A stretch of 64,000 nt of DNA. Source: Oryzomonas sagensis (GTDB lineage Bacteria; Desulfobacterota; Desulfuromonadia; Geobacterales; Pseudopelobacteraceae). The position numbers and the translations under genes were made by a program. A model generated the notes under the pieces. It ran no database searches. It was not told the DNA's origin and worked only from the letters and a program-made list of their open reading frames with translations. Positions 55,441 through 64,000 of the stretch are shown piece by piece. The stretch covers positions 356,374 through 420,373 of the forward strand of contig NZ_VZRA01000003.1 in assembly GCF_008802355.1 (NCBI RefSeq), in the 5' to 3' direction. The first letter of the stretch is position 1, and the number at the start of each line of letters is the position of its first letter.

Positions 55441-55460
55441 GCGAAAGGGGCATAACGGCG

Positions 55461-55958
55461 ATGGATACCACGAGCAACCATGCGGATCATTGCCTTATCT
55501 TTAAAATCTGCGCCAGGATAGAGGCCCAGACCGCGGAACTCTATCACTATTACAGCGAACTTTTTCGCGAGAACCGCGATGCGGCGCAACTTTGGCACAA
55601 AACAGCGCTTGAGGAGGAAAATCACCTCCGGCAGTTCGAGCTTGCCGACCGGCTCTATCGCAATGTGGACTTTGTCGTAGCGATTGATCCCGAGCGAGCG
55701 GAAAGGGTATGCCACAAGTTGGGCATGCTTGTGTCCCATGTCCGGCAGCAGCCCCCCGATCTCGAAACGGCCCTGTCACGGGCCATCGAGATGGAGGAAG
55801 CGCTGGCCGACCTACACATGGAGAGCGTCGTCAGGTTTGCGGATGATTCCATCCAAAAGATCTTCAGAGCGATGATGCGTTTCGATCAGGAGCATGTCCA
55901 GCTGCTGAAGAAATTCCTGACCGATGTGACCAAGCCCCGGACGGAGAGGGACGGATGA
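55461..55958 (+). CDS. Rubrerythrin/ferritin-like diiron protein
   Basis: The 165-residue all-helical protein has the repeated carboxylate pattern of ferritin-like proteins. Glu in ICARIEAQTAELYHYYSELF and the ExxH in ALEEENHLRQFEL belong to the first pair of helices. The second pair has AIEMEEALADLHME and FDQEHVQLLKKF. A diiron site is therefore likely. No rubredoxin domain is attached. The start is taken as the ATG at 55461; a TTG at 55437 overlapping the radical SAM stop is possible. The stop overlaps the next start (ATGA). The partner may be the upstream radical SAM protein, protecting it from oxygen; this is a guess. Confidence 0.75.
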   Translation: MDTTSNHADHCLIFKICARIEAQTAELYHYYSELFRENRDAAQLWHKTALEEENHLRQFELADRLYRNVDFVVAIDPERAERVCHKLGMLVSHVRQQPPDLETALSRAIEMEEALADLHMESVVRFADDSIQKIFRAMMRFDQEHVQLLKKFLTDVTKPRTERDG

Positions 55959-56281
55959 AAACGATAGGGTTGCTGATAGTATCCAACATTTTCATGACCT
56001 TTGCCTGGTACGCCCACCTGAGGAACCTGCGTACCCGGCACTGGCTGATCGCCGTAGCGGTTTCCTGGGGGATCGCTTTCTTTGAATACCTGGTCCAGGT
56101 GCCGGCCAACCGCATCGGTTACGGCCGTTTTTCCCTGGCTCAGTTGAAGATCATGCAGGAGGTCATCACCCTGTCGGTCTTTGTACCCTTTGCCGTACTG
56201 TACATGGGCACCTCCCTGACCTGGAATTATCTCTGGGCCGGTCTTTGTCTGGCTGGAGCCGTTTTTTTCATATTTCGCTAA
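55955..56281 (+). CDS. DUF486 / DMT-family small membrane protein
   Basis: This 108-residue protein has four hydrophobic helices. The DUF486 family pattern is clear: [11 protein letters not shown], then [19 protein letters not shown] and [22 protein letters not shown]. Transport function is supposed from the drug/metabolite transporter fold, but no substrate is known. The start overlaps the diiron gene stop. carB starts 23 bases downstream. Confidence 0.88.
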   Translation: MKTIGLLIVSNIFMTFAWYAHLRNLRTRHWLIAVAVSWGIAFFEYLVQVPANRIGYGRFSLAQLKIMQEVITLSVFVPFAVLYMGTSLTWNYLWAGLCLAGAVFFIFR

Positions 56282-56304
56282 TCACGAGAAGGAGTCATGC
56301 ATAT

Positions 56305-59300
56305 ATGCCGAAACGTACCGACATCAAGAAAGTTCTCATCATCGGAGCCGGCCCGATCGTCATCGGTCAGGCCTGCGAATTCGACTACTCCGGCACCCAG
56401 GCCTGCAAGGCCTTGAAGGAGGAGGGATTCGAGGTGGTACTGTTGAACAGCAACCCGGCCACCATCATGACCGACCCGGATTTTGCCGACCGTACCTACA
56501 TCGAACCGGTAACCCCCGATATTTTGGCCAAGATTATCGAGCGGGAGCGTCCCGATGCCGTGCTGCCCACCCTGGGCGGCCAGACGGCGTTGAACACCGC
56601 CGTGGCGGTGGCCGAAGCGGGTATCCTGGACAAGTTCGGCGTGGAGTTGATCGGCGCCAAGCTGCCGGCCATCAAGAAGGCCGAGGATCGCACGCTTTTT
56701 AAACAGGCGATGGAAAAGATCGGTTTGGCCGTTCCTTCCTCGGGTCTGGCCCACAACTACCGGGAGGCCATGGAAGTCGTCAAGGAGGTCGGGTTCCCGG
56801 CCATTATCCGCCCCTCGTTCACCCTGGGCGGCACCGGCGGCGGCATCGCCTACAACATGGAAGAGTACGAAAAGATGGCCCTGGCCGGCATCGACGCGTC
56901 GCCCACCGACGAAATCCTGGTGGAGGAGTCGGTCATCGGCTGGAAGGAATATGAACTGGAGGTGATGCGCGACACGGCCGACAACGTGGTGATCGTCTGC
57001 TCCATCGAAAACTTCGACCCCATGGGGGTGCATACCGGCGACTCCATCACGGTCGCCCCGGCCCAGACCCTGACCGACAAGGAATATCAGATTCTCCGTG
57101 ACGCGGCCCTCAAGATCATCCGCGAGATCGGCGTGGATACGGGCGGCTCCAATATCCAGTTCGGCATCAATCCCCAGAACGGCCGCCTGGTGGTGATCGA
57201 GATGAACCCGCGCGTCTCCCGGTCGTCGGCCCTGGCCTCCAAAGCCACCGGCTTCCCCATTGCCAAGATCGCCGCCAAACTGGCGGTGGGGTATACCCTG
57301 GACGAGATCACCAACGACATCACCCGCGAGACGCCGGCCTGCTTCGAGCCGACCATCGATTACGTCGTCACCAAGATACCCCGCTTCACCTTTGAGAAGT
57401 TCCCGGCCGCCGATGCCATCCTGACCACCCAGATGAAATCGGTAGGGGAGGTGATGGCCATCGGCCGTACCTTTAAGGAGTCGTTTCAAAAGGCGCTCCG
57501 TTCCCTGGAGATCGGTTTTTCCGGTTTCGAGTCGCGCCTGTTCGACCTGAATGCCGAAACACGCCGGGCTCTGACCGTCAAGGAGCAGCAACTTCTGATA
57601 GAGAAGCTGCACACCCCCAATTGGGAGCGGCTCTGGTACGTGGGCGACGCCTTGCGCAGCGGCATGACCGTTGCCGAGATCCACAGGCACACCGCCATCG
57701 ACCCCTGGTTCTTGCACAATATCCGCCAGATCATCGAGATGGAGGAACGGCTGAAGCTGGTCGAGCCGAAGAAATCCAGCGAAGACGACCTTAAACAGAT
57801 TATCCGCGAAGCCAAGCAGATGGGCTTTTCGGACAAATTCCTGGCGCAGCTCTGGCGGATGGGCGAAGATGCGCTGCGCGGCCTGCGCTGGTCTCTGGGG
57901 GTGCGCCCGGTGTATAAGCGGGTCGATACCTGCGCCGCCGAGTTCGTGGCCTATACCCCGTACCTGTACTCGACCTATGAGGAAGAGTGCGAGGCCGAAC
58001 CGACGGACCGCAAGAAGATCATGATCCTGGGGGGCGGCCCCAACCGCATCGGCCAAGGGATCGAATTCGACTACTGCTGCGTGCACGGCGTCTTTGCCCT
58101 GGCCGAGGACGGCTACGAGACCATCATGGTCAACTGCAACCCGGAGACGGTTTCCACGGATTACGACACCTCGGATCGGCTCTACTTCGAACCCTTGACC
58201 CTGGAGGACGTGCTGGAGATCGTCGCCAAAGAGAACCCGGCGGGCGTGATCGTGCAGTTTGGCGGCCAGACACCGCTCAAGCTGGCGGTGGCGCTTGAAA
58301 AAGCGGGCGTGCCGATCATCGGCACCTCGCCGGATGCCATCGACCGGGCGGAAGACCGGGAGCGGTTCCAGGAAATGCTCCATAAACTGGGGCTGCGCCA
58401 ACCCGAGAACGGCACGGCCCGCTCTTTTGAAGAAGCCGAGAAGGTGGCCAACCGTATCGGGTACCCGGTCGTGGTGCGCCCATCCTACGTGCTGGGCGGG
58501 CGCGCCATGGAGATCGTCTACAACGCGGAAAACCTGCTGCGTTACATGACCACCGCCGTCAAGGCTTCGCCCGGGCACCCCATCCTGATCGACAAGTTCC
58601 TGGACGAGGCCATCGAGATCGACGTGGATGCCCTCTGCGACGGCAGCGAGGTCGTCATGGGCGGGATCATGGAGCATATCGAGGAGGCCGGCATCCATTC
58701 CGGCGATTCGGCCTGTTCCTTGCCGCCGTACTCCATTGCCGCCGAGACCGTGGCCGAGATTCGCCGCCAGACCGTCCTGATGGCCCTGGAACTGAACGTC
58801 AAGGGGCTCATGAACGTGCAGTACGCCGTCAGGAATGGCGATATCTACATCCTGGAGGTCAACCCCCGGGCTTCACGCACCGCGCCCTTCGTTTCCAAGG
58901 CGACCGGACGCCCCCTGGCAAAGATAGCGGCCCGGATCATGGCCGGCAAAAGCCTCAAGGAGTTGGGTGTGCACGGCGACATCGTGCCGAAGCACATATC
59001 GGTCAAGGAGGCGGTGTTCCCCTTTGTCAAATTCCCCGGCGTGGATACGATTCTGGGGCCGGAGATGAAGTCCACCGGCGAGGTGATGGGTATCGGCGAC
59101 ACCTTCGCCAAGGCCTTTGCCAAGTCGCAACTGGGGGCCAATGTGAAGATGCCGTTGACCGGCAATGCCTTTATCAGTGTGCGGGACGCCGACAAGAAAC
59201 ATGTTGTAACCACAGCTGAAAAGTTGTATAGAAATGGTTTCGCAATCTGGGCGACCGGCGGCACCGCCGCGTTTCTGGAAGAAAAGGGGATTCCGGTCCG

Positions 59301-59556
59301 CCGGATCAACAAGGTTGTCGAGGGGCGTCCCCATGTGGTTGACGCCATCAAGAACGACGAGATCAGCCTGGTGGTCAACACGACCCATGGAGCCCAGGCC
59401 GTGGCAGATTCCTTCTCCATTCGTCGCGAGTCCCTGATGCACGGCATCGCCTATTACACTACGGTGGCCGGTGCCAAGGCGGCAGTGGACAGCATCATTG
59501 CACTGAAAGCCCAGGATCTGGACGTCAAGACCCTGCAGGAATATCTGGAAGAATAG
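56305..59556 (+). CDS. carB: Carbamoyl phosphate synthetase large subunit
   Basis: This 1083-residue enzyme makes carbamoyl phosphate from bicarbonate, ammonia and two ATP for pyrimidines and arginine. Two homologous ATP-grasp halves are evident: [18 protein letters not shown] near residue 17 and [18 protein letters not shown] near 572. The allosteric MGS-like domain ends the chain with [21 protein letters not shown] use the ATG at 56305, with AAGGAG ten bases upstream. Full length. It is the largest gene in the window. Separation from carA by three genes is unusual. Confidence 0.98.
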   Translation: MPKRTDIKKVLIIGAGPIVIGQACEFDYSGTQACKALKEEGFEVVLLNSNPATIMTDPDFADRTYIEPVTPDILAKIIERERPDAVLPTLGGQTALNTAVAVAEAGILDKFGVELIGAKLPAIKKAEDRTLFKQAMEKIGLAVPSSGLAHNYREAMEVVKEVGFPAIIRPSFTLGGTGGGIAYNMEEYEKMALAGIDASPTDEILVEESVIGWKEYELEVMRDTADNVVIVCSIENFDPMGVHTGDSITVAPAQTLTDKEYQILRDAALKIIREIGVDTGGSNIQFGINPQNGRLVVIEMNPRVSRSSALASKATGFPIAKIAAKLAVGYTLDEITNDITRETPACFEPTIDYVVTKIPRFTFEKFPAADAILTTQMKSVGEVMAIGRTFKESFQKALRSLEIGFSGFESRLFDLNAETRRALTVKEQQLLIEKLHTPNWERLWYVGDALRSGMTVAEIHRHTAIDPWFLHNIRQIIEMEERLKLVEPKKSSEDDLKQIIREAKQMGFSDKFLAQLWRMGEDALRGLRWSLGVRPVYKRVDTCAAEFVAYTPYLYSTYEEECEAEPTDRKKIMILGGGPNRIGQGIEFDYCCVHGVFALAEDGYETIMVNCNPETVSTDYDTSDRLYFEPLTLEDVLEIVAKENPAGVIVQFGGQTPLKLAVALEKAGVPIIGTSPDAIDRAEDRERFQEMLHKLGLRQPENGTARSFEEAEKVANRIGYPVVVRPSYVLGGRAMEIVYNAENLLRYMTTAVKASPGHPILIDKFLDEAIEIDVDALCDGSEVVMGGIMEHIEEAGIHSGDSACSLPPYSIAAETVAEIRRQTVLMALELNVKGLMNVQYAVRNGDIYILEVNPRASRTAPFVSKATGRPLAKIAARIMAGKSLKELGVHGDIVPKHISVKEAVFPFVKFPGVDTILGPEMKSTGEVMGIGDTFAKAFAKSQLGANVKMPLTGNAFISVRDADKKHVVTTAEKLYRNGFAIWATGGTAAFLEEKGIPVRRINKVVEGRPHVVDAIKNDEISLVVNTTHGAQAVADSFSIRRESLMHGIAYYTTVAGAKAAVDSIIALKAQDLDVKTLQEYLEE

Positions 59557-59643
59557 CGGCCGGAGGCATGTCCTCCCGCCGATTTGTTTTGTGTGCTTGT
59601 GCAATAGTGACATTAATTTATGTGTTCAGGAGATCGATAGTAG

Positions 59644-60120
59644 ATGTCCCATTCCATACCGTTGACAAAAGAAAGTTTTGAAGCGCTCCAGGAAGAGTTG
59701 AAACGCCTGATCCGCGTGGAACGCCCCAAGGTCATTCAGGATATTGCCGAGGCACGCAGTCACGGCGATCTCTCGGAAAATGCCGAGTATGACGCGGCTA
59801 AAAACCGTCAGGCCTTTATCGAAGGACGCATTCAGGAGTTGAATGGCAAGCTGGCCCGGGCCTATGTGGTTGACCTTTCCGGCATGAAACCGGACAAGGT
59901 GGTGTTCGGTTCCACCGTCACCCTGTACGACACCGCCTCCGAGGAAGAGGTGTGCTACAAGATCGTCGGCGAGGATGAGGCGGATATCAAGCTGAGCAAG
60001 ATATCGTGCACGTCTCCCGTTGGCAAGGCGCTGATCGGCCACAAGCTTGACGATACCGTCAAGGTGATGGTCCCATCGGGCACCAAGGAATACGAAATCA
60101 TCGACATCAAATACGAGTAA
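59644..60120 (+). CDS. greA: Transcript cleavage factor GreA
   Basis: This 158-residue factor rescues backtracked RNA polymerase. The N-terminal coiled coil carries the acidic tip in ARSHGDLSENAEYDAAKNRQAF. The C-terminal domain includes FGSTVTLYDTASEEEVCYKIVGEDEAD and SPVGKALIGHKLDDTVKVMVPSG. greA beside carB is a common order in proteobacteria, and here it follows carB by 87 bases. A CAGGAG lies about eleven bases before the ATG. Confidence 0.97.
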   Translation: MSHSIPLTKESFEALQEELKRLIRVERPKVIQDIAEARSHGDLSENAEYDAAKNRQAFIEGRIQELNGKLARAYVVDLSGMKPDKVVFGSTVTLYDTASEEEVCYKIVGEDEADIKLSKISCTSPVGKALIGHKLDDTVKVMVPSGTKEYEIIDIKYE

Positions 60121-60158
60121 AGGGCGGGGCATCCCCCTTTTTGCGAGGAGAGACGACA

Positions 60159-60359
60159 ATGGCTGGTACGATTACGAAGGATATGACCTTTTTTGAAGTT
60201 ATGCGCATGTATCCCGACGCCGTCGCGGTGTTGCAGAAGTACAACCTGGGATGTATCGGCTGCATGGGCGCCCAGAACGAAAGCCTCGAACAGGGAGCCA
60301 ATGCCCACGGCATCGATGTGGAGGCGCTGGTAAAGGACCTGAACGCGGCCATCGCCTGA
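60159..60359 (+). CDS. DUF1858 small protein
   Basis: A 66-residue protein with the DUF1858 pattern: TITKDMTFFEVMRMYPDAVAVLQKYNLGCIGC, in which a CxxC ends the helical region, then a short helical tail. Relatives form the N-terminal domain of ScdA/RIC-type and hybrid disulfide proteins; they may bind a metal or cofactor by the Cys pair. I start at the ATG at 60159 with GAGGAG upstream. A terminator follows. Confidence 0.85.
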   Translation: MAGTITKDMTFFEVMRMYPDAVAVLQKYNLGCIGCMGAQNESLEQGANAHGIDVEALVKDLNAAIA

Positions 60360-60380
60360 TTCGCAGCCAGGCCGATTATT

Positions 60381-60423
60381 GCAAAAAGCCCCGGGGAACA
60401 TTTCTTCCCCCGGGGCTTTTTGC
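60381..60423 (+). terminator. Rho-independent terminator at the end of the pyr operon
   Basis: GCAAAAAGCCCCGGGG (60381-60396) pairs perfectly with the sequence at 60408-60423, with a T-rich tail. It ends the long transcript that could begin at the pyrR promoter, or a shorter greA transcript. Confidence 0.9.
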
Positions 60424-60448
60424 GTTTCCGGAATGAAGTGTGTACAAT
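60420..60448 (+). promoter_or_regulatory. Possible promoter of thpR
   Basis: TTGCGT (60420-60425), 17 bases, TACAAT (60443-60448), about 36 bases before the thpR ATG. The -35 box is weak and overlaps the terminator stem, so confidence is modest. Confidence 0.4.
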
Positions 60449-60483
60449 CAAAACGGTAAAGACTGAGCGTAAGGGAGGTCGCC

Positions 60484-61053
60484 ATGCGACTCTTCATCGC
60501 CATCGAGCTTCCCGGCGAGATCAAGCGGCAACTGGAAGGAATGGGCACCGGGATCCCGGGTGGCCGCTGGGTGCCGGCTGACCAGCTCCATCTGACCCTG
60601 GCATTCCTCGGAGAGGTTGACGACGGCACGCTCAGGCAGTTGACCGGGGCCTTGGCGAGGATTCGGGTGCCAGGTTTCACCCTCCGGTTCAACGGCACCG
60701 GTTGCTTTCCCGACCTGCGCCGGCCCAGGGTGCTCTGGGCCGGACTGGAACCGGAGCCAAAGCTGGACGATCTGGCCTCTCTGGTGCGCGAAGCGGCGGT
60801 GGCGTGCGCCATCGCCCAGGAGGAGCGCCCCTTTTTCTCCCACATCACCCTTGCCCGCCTCAAGCTGCCCGCTCCCCGTGAGGTGGAGGCGTTTCTAACG
60901 CGTCACCGCACGCTGGAGCTCCCGCCGATCGACGTTCGGGAGTTTCTTCTCTTTCAGAGCCGGCTGACGCCCCAGGGGGCCATTCATACGCCGGTACAAG
61001 GGTTTGCCCTTTGGGCTGATGCGGCGTCCAGCGGGGCCCTGGAGGAAAATTGA
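60484..61053 (+). CDS. thpR: RNA 2',3'-cyclic phosphodiesterase ThpR
   Basis: This 189-residue 2H-phosphoesterase was formerly called 2'-5' RNA ligase. The two HxTx motifs are LHLTLAFLG near residue 39 and SHITLARLKLP near residue 122. It starts MRLFIAIELPGEIKRQLE, as is common in the family. It opens RNA 2',3'-cyclic phosphates to 2'-phosphates. GGGAGG precedes the ATG. It is followed by a 272-base non-coding gap in which I see no clear element. Confidence 0.93.
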   Translation: MRLFIAIELPGEIKRQLEGMGTGIPGGRWVPADQLHLTLAFLGEVDDGTLRQLTGALARIRVPGFTLRFNGTGCFPDLRRPRVLWAGLEPEPKLDDLASLVREAAVACAIAQEERPFFSHITLARLKLPAPREVEAFLTRHRTLELPPIDVREFLLFQSRLTPQGAIHTPVQGFALWADAASSGALEEN

Positions 61054-61325
61054 TCGTCCTGCCCATCCGTTCCAGCCGGCTGACGCCGGGAGTATGCCCT
61101 TTCCGGTCGGGGAGGCGGGCGTGCCCCGTTTGATGTGGATTTTGGCGCTGTTATGGTGTATAAATGCCGAATTATCTCTGACCCCATAAACTTCAGCGCG
61201 ATTCTGGAAAGTTGCCGTCTCACCATGGATATCGGCCCAGGCTGTTCAGCATCCATAACCATTGCCGGCCCCGCACACCTTTCCGGAAAGGCGGCCCGAA
61301 CCGCACCGGAGTTGAGAGTTGTCCT

Positions 61326-63689
61326 GTGCCGAAGGTAACGCTTTCGTCCAATAACGCCCTGGTAATCCCCCCCGATTGGCTCGCCCATCTCGGTATCGGA
61401 CCGGGCGGCGTTGTTTCCGTTGAGTTGGAGGCGGGAGGTACACTGGTGCTTCGTGGGGCAGGGGACGTCTCCCCCTGTGCCGCGTCCCCGGAAGCGGCGG
61501 TGGAAAATCCCGCACCGGTGAGGTCTCACCCCAAAGATGATGGCGCTCCGCTGAAGGAGGCTATTGCCCGCAAGAACCTCCAGACCCGCATGCAGTTCAT
61601 CAAGGGGGTTGGTCCCAAGCTCACGGAACTGTTGGAAAAACGCGGCGTTGTGACCGTCGAGGATGCCTTGTACCTGTTGCCGCATCGCTACGAGGACCGC
61701 CGCGAGTTGACCCCTGTTGCCCGTTTGAAGCCCGGTTTCAGTGCGGTCTTTTCCGGAAAGGTGCTGTCGGCCGATATCGCGGCCACCAAGGGGGGGAGAC
61801 GTTTTTTCGAGGCCCTGGTGGCGGACGACAGCGGCTCCATCGCCTTGAAGTGGTTCAATGCCAACCCCACCTTCATGAAGCGGGTTTGGAAGGCGGGCCG
61901 GACCGGCGTCTTCGTCGGCGAGGTCACTCAGTTCGGCTTCCAGCGGGAAGTACACCACCCGGACGTCGAGTGGCTTGCGGAGGGCAAGGACATCCAGGAT
62001 ATCCTGGATGCCGACCCGGTCAACTTCGGCAGGATCGTGCCGGTATACCCCCTGACCGAAGGGCTGAGCCAGAAGGTCATGCGGCGGGTGATGAAGGAGG
62101 TGGTGGACGGTTTCCTCGGTTCGCTCCAGGAACTGATCCCCGCGCCCATCCTGGAACCGCTGCTGCTGCCCGGCCTGCGGCAGTCCGTGCGGGAGCTGCA
62201 CCTGCCGCCGCCCGAAGCCGGGCTGGACGACCTCAACCAGGGGCGCACCCCCGCTCACCGGGCCATCGCCTTTGACGAGTTCTTCTTCTGGGAGCTGGGC
62301 CTGGCCTTGAAAAAGCGCGGCGTGACCCTGGAGGAGGGGATTGCCTTCCAGGTGACCCATCGCTACACCAAACAGTTGGCCAAGATGCTCCCCTTCGAGC
62401 TGACCGCTGCCCAGCGCCGGGTCCTGTCCGAGATCAAGGTGGACATGATGGCGCCGCATCCCATGCACCGGCTGGTGCAGGGGGACGTGGGGAGCGGCAA
62501 GACGCTGGTGGCGCTGATGGCGGCGCTGATCGCAGTGGAAAACGGCTATCAGGTGGCCATCATGGCCCCGACCGAGATCCTCGCTGAACAGCACTGGCAT
62601 ACCATCCACCGCTTTTGCAAGGAATTGGGCGTTGAAACAGCGTTGATTACCGCAGGCATGAAGGGCAAGGCAAAGTCGGAAGCCTTGGGGCGCGTGGCGT
62701 CCGGCGCCGCCCAGATCGTCATCGGCACCCATGCCGTCATCCAGGATAAGGTCGAGTTTGCCCGCCTGGGATTGGGAGTCATCGATGAGCAACACCGTTT
62801 CGGTGTCCTGCAGCGCGGCATTCTCAAGAAGAAGGGCGCCAACCCCGATATCCTGGTGATGACTGCCACCCCGATTCCCCGGACCCTGGCCATGACCCTG
62901 TTCGGCGACCTGTCGTTGTCGGTGATCGACGAACTGCCGCCGGGCCGCACGCCGGTAGAGACGCGAATAGCCTTCGAATCGCGGCGGCCGCAGGTATATG
63001 CCGCGATTCGCGAGGAGGTACGCCAGGGACGGCAGGCCTATGTCATCTATCCCCTGGTGGAGGAATCCGAGAAATCGGACCTCAAGGCGGCCAGCCAGAT
63101 GGCCGACCATTTGAGCCGGGCGGTGTTTCCCGATCTGCGCATCGGCCTGCTGCACGGCCGTATGGCGCCGGATGAGAAGGAAGCCGTTATGGGGGCCTTC
63201 AAGGCCCGGGAACTGGACGTCCTGGTGTCCACCACGGTTATCGAGGTGGGAATCGATGTCCCCAACGCCACGGTCATGGTCATCGAGCATGCCGAACGCT
63301 TCGGCCTCTCCCAACTGCACCAGTTGCGGGGGAGGGTGGGGCGGGGCAGCGCACGGTCCCGCTGCATCCTTTTGACCGCCGGCAAGTTCTCCGATGATGG
63401 CGAAAAGCGGCTGCGGGTCATGGAGTCGACCAACGATGGCTTTCGCATTGCCGAAGCCGATCTGGAGATTCGGGGACCCGGCGATTTTCTCGGTATCCGC
63501 CAGTCGGGCATGCCCGATTTCCGGGTGGCCAATATCCTGCGGGACGGGGGCATCCTGGAACAGGCCCGCCAGGCGGCGTTCGGGCTGTTGGAGCAGGACC
63601 CCGACCTGTCGGCGGTGGGCCATGGCCCCCTCAGGGAAGAGTTGCTCCGCCGCTGGGGACAGCGGCTGGAGTTGGCGTTGATCGGGTAG
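61326..63689 (+). CDS. recG: ATP-dependent DNA helicase RecG with AbrB-like N-terminal extension
   Basis: This 787-residue branch-migration helicase is about 90 residues longer than the classic RecG. The family parts are complete. The wedge/OB domain follows FIKGVGPKLTELLEKRGV, Walker A is GDVGSGKT and the DExH box is IDEQHRFG. TATPIPRTLAM and LSQLHQLRGRVGRG are also present. The first 44 residues (PKVTLSSNNALVIP, LGIGPGGVVSVELE, TLVLRG) match the SpoVT/AbrB swapped-hairpin pattern, and a linker of about 40 residues follows. The start is the GTG at 61326; an in-frame ATG at 61593 lies inside the conserved core region. It acts on stalled forks. Confidence 0.93.
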   Translation: MPKVTLSSNNALVIPPDWLAHLGIGPGGVVSVELEAGGTLVLRGAGDVSPCAASPEAAVENPAPVRSHPKDDGAPLKEAIARKNLQTRMQFIKGVGPKLTELLEKRGVVTVEDALYLLPHRYEDRRELTPVARLKPGFSAVFSGKVLSADIAATKGGRRFFEALVADDSGSIALKWFNANPTFMKRVWKAGRTGVFVGEVTQFGFQREVHHPDVEWLAEGKDIQDILDADPVNFGRIVPVYPLTEGLSQKVMRRVMKEVVDGFLGSLQELIPAPILEPLLLPGLRQSVRELHLPPPEAGLDDLNQGRTPAHRAIAFDEFFFWELGLALKKRGVTLEEGIAFQVTHRYTKQLAKMLPFELTAAQRRVLSEIKVDMMAPHPMHRLVQGDVGSGKTLVALMAALIAVENGYQVAIMAPTEILAEQHWHTIHRFCKELGVETALITAGMKGKAKSEALGRVASGAAQIVIGTHAVIQDKVEFARLGLGVIDEQHRFGVLQRGILKKKGANPDILVMTATPIPRTLAMTLFGDLSLSVIDELPPGRTPVETRIAFESRRPQVYAAIREEVRQGRQAYVIYPLVEESEKSDLKAASQMADHLSRAVFPDLRIGLLHGRMAPDEKEAVMGAFKARELDVLVSTTVIEVGIDVPNATVMVIEHAERFGLSQLHQLRGRVGRGSARSRCILLTAGKFSDDGEKRLRVMESTNDGFRIAEADLEIRGPGDFLGIRQSGMPDFRVANILRDGGILEQARQAAFGLLEQDPDLSAVGHGPLREELLRRWGQRLELALIG

Positions 63690-63725
63690 TTTTTACTTCT
63701 CACTGGTGAATAGGATGTTTGCGGT

Positions 63726-64000
63726 ATGCGTGTACTGACAGGTGTGGACGTTTTAAAGAAAAACTTTGATAGTTCTGTTGTAACTATTGGTAATTTCGAT
63801 GGAGTTCATAGGGGCCATGCCGAGTTGTTCCGGCAGGTGAAGGCAGCGGGCGCCCAGCGGGGCCTCCCCTCGGTGGTGGTCACCTTCGAACCGCACCCGC
63901 TGGCGGTGCTGGCGCCTAAAAACGCTCCTCCGCTGATCACCACGTTTGCCCAGAAAAAGGCCCTGATCGCCGAAGCGGGTGTCGATTGCCTGGCTGTGAT
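63726..64000 (+). CDS. ribF: Riboflavin kinase / FAD synthetase, 5' fragment
   Basis: The last 275 bases encode the first 91 residues of an open frame that leaves the window. VVTIGNFDGVHRGHAELFRQV carries the GNFDGVHxGH nucleotidyltransferase signature, and VVTFEPHPLAVLAP follows as in RibF. The N-terminal FAD synthetase domain is therefore present; the riboflavin kinase domain lies outside. It begins 36 bases after recG on the same strand. Confidence 0.93.
   Translation, partial: MRVLTGVDVLKKNFDSSVVTIGNFDGVHRGHAELFRQVKAAGAQRGLPSVVVTFEPHPLAVLAPKNAPPLITTFAQKKALIAEAGVDCLAV

Noticed and set aside
56278-58698. An 806-codon open frame antisense to carB.
   Set aside because: carB is unmistakable; the antisense frame lacks a ribosome site or motifs.
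61054-61325. Start of recG further upstream at 61212.
   Set aside because: The extra codons translate to a His/Arg/Pro-rich stretch with no family resemblance, and no ribosome site lies before that ATG.
60984-63623. An 879-codon open frame antisense to recG and thpR.
   Set aside because: It spans two real genes and has a low-complexity His/Gln-rich translation typical of shadows.

Overview
The window is a chromosomal segment of a GC-rich member of the Geobacterales (Desulfobacterota; Geobacter, Trichlorobacter or Oryzomonas-like). This is inferred from gene content and order: a MCP-less chemosensory operon with HEAT-repeat and ExeA-like proteins, leuS-lptE-holA-rpsT, purMN, a type IV pilus motor block, a PyrR-attenuated pyrimidine operon, DUF4388 and DUF1858 proteins, and many cyclic-di-GMP proteins. 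The exact genus cannot be fixed by eye. No rRNA, tRNA, CRISPR array, transposase, integrase or phage gene was seen. The window opens inside der and closes inside ribF.

Layout. 1-235: 3' end of der. 316-10056: chemosensory operon (DUF4388 response regulator, CheY, CheA, ExeA-like ATPase, two CheW, HEAT-repeat protein, CheR, CheB). 10132-14571: leuS, lptE, holA, and convergent rpsT. 14660-16332: purM-purN on the minus strand, sharing a divergent promoter region with pilB. 16511-22204: pilB, pilT, pilC, pilS, without pilR or a pilin gene. 22222-30661: lone FtsX/MacB-type permease, unknown membrane protein, Ca2+-type P-ATPase, lipoprotein, DUF1003 protein, a Cys-motif membrane protein of unknown function, and an acyl-CoA ligase.

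30662-36480 is visibly AT-rich and has different codon use. It holds a PEP-CTERM protein behind a consensus sigma-54 promoter, a TPR/beta-barrel outer-membrane protein, a processive GT2 synthase and a GH26-like glycosidase with no signal peptide. I read it as a transferred, compact synthase-dependent exopolysaccharide system, and it is the best candidate here for an undescribed system. It is followed by acpH, a CHASE4-PAS-GGDEF-EAL protein, a D-2-hydroxyacid dehydrogenase and a REC-GGDEF protein whose active-site motif is degenerate.

42188-49538: DUF502 protein, recQ, a DCC-family protein, a DEAD-box helicase (minus strand), polyprenyl diphosphate synthase, a TlpA-like lipoprotein, CcdA and a VOC protein. 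49566-60359: pyrimidine operon with promoter, PyrR-binding leader and attenuator, then pyrR, pyrB, pyrC, a DUF488 gene, carA, three passenger genes, carB, greA and a DUF1858 gene. Three palindromic repeat elements sit between its genes, and one carries a second repeat inserted into it. 60484 to the end: thpR, recG with an AbrB-like N-terminal extension, and the start of ribF.

A theme runs through the window: surface behaviour. Chemosensory signalling, pilus motors, cyclic-di-GMP enzymes and an exopolysaccharide machine lie within about 40 kb, though any functional link between them is inference.
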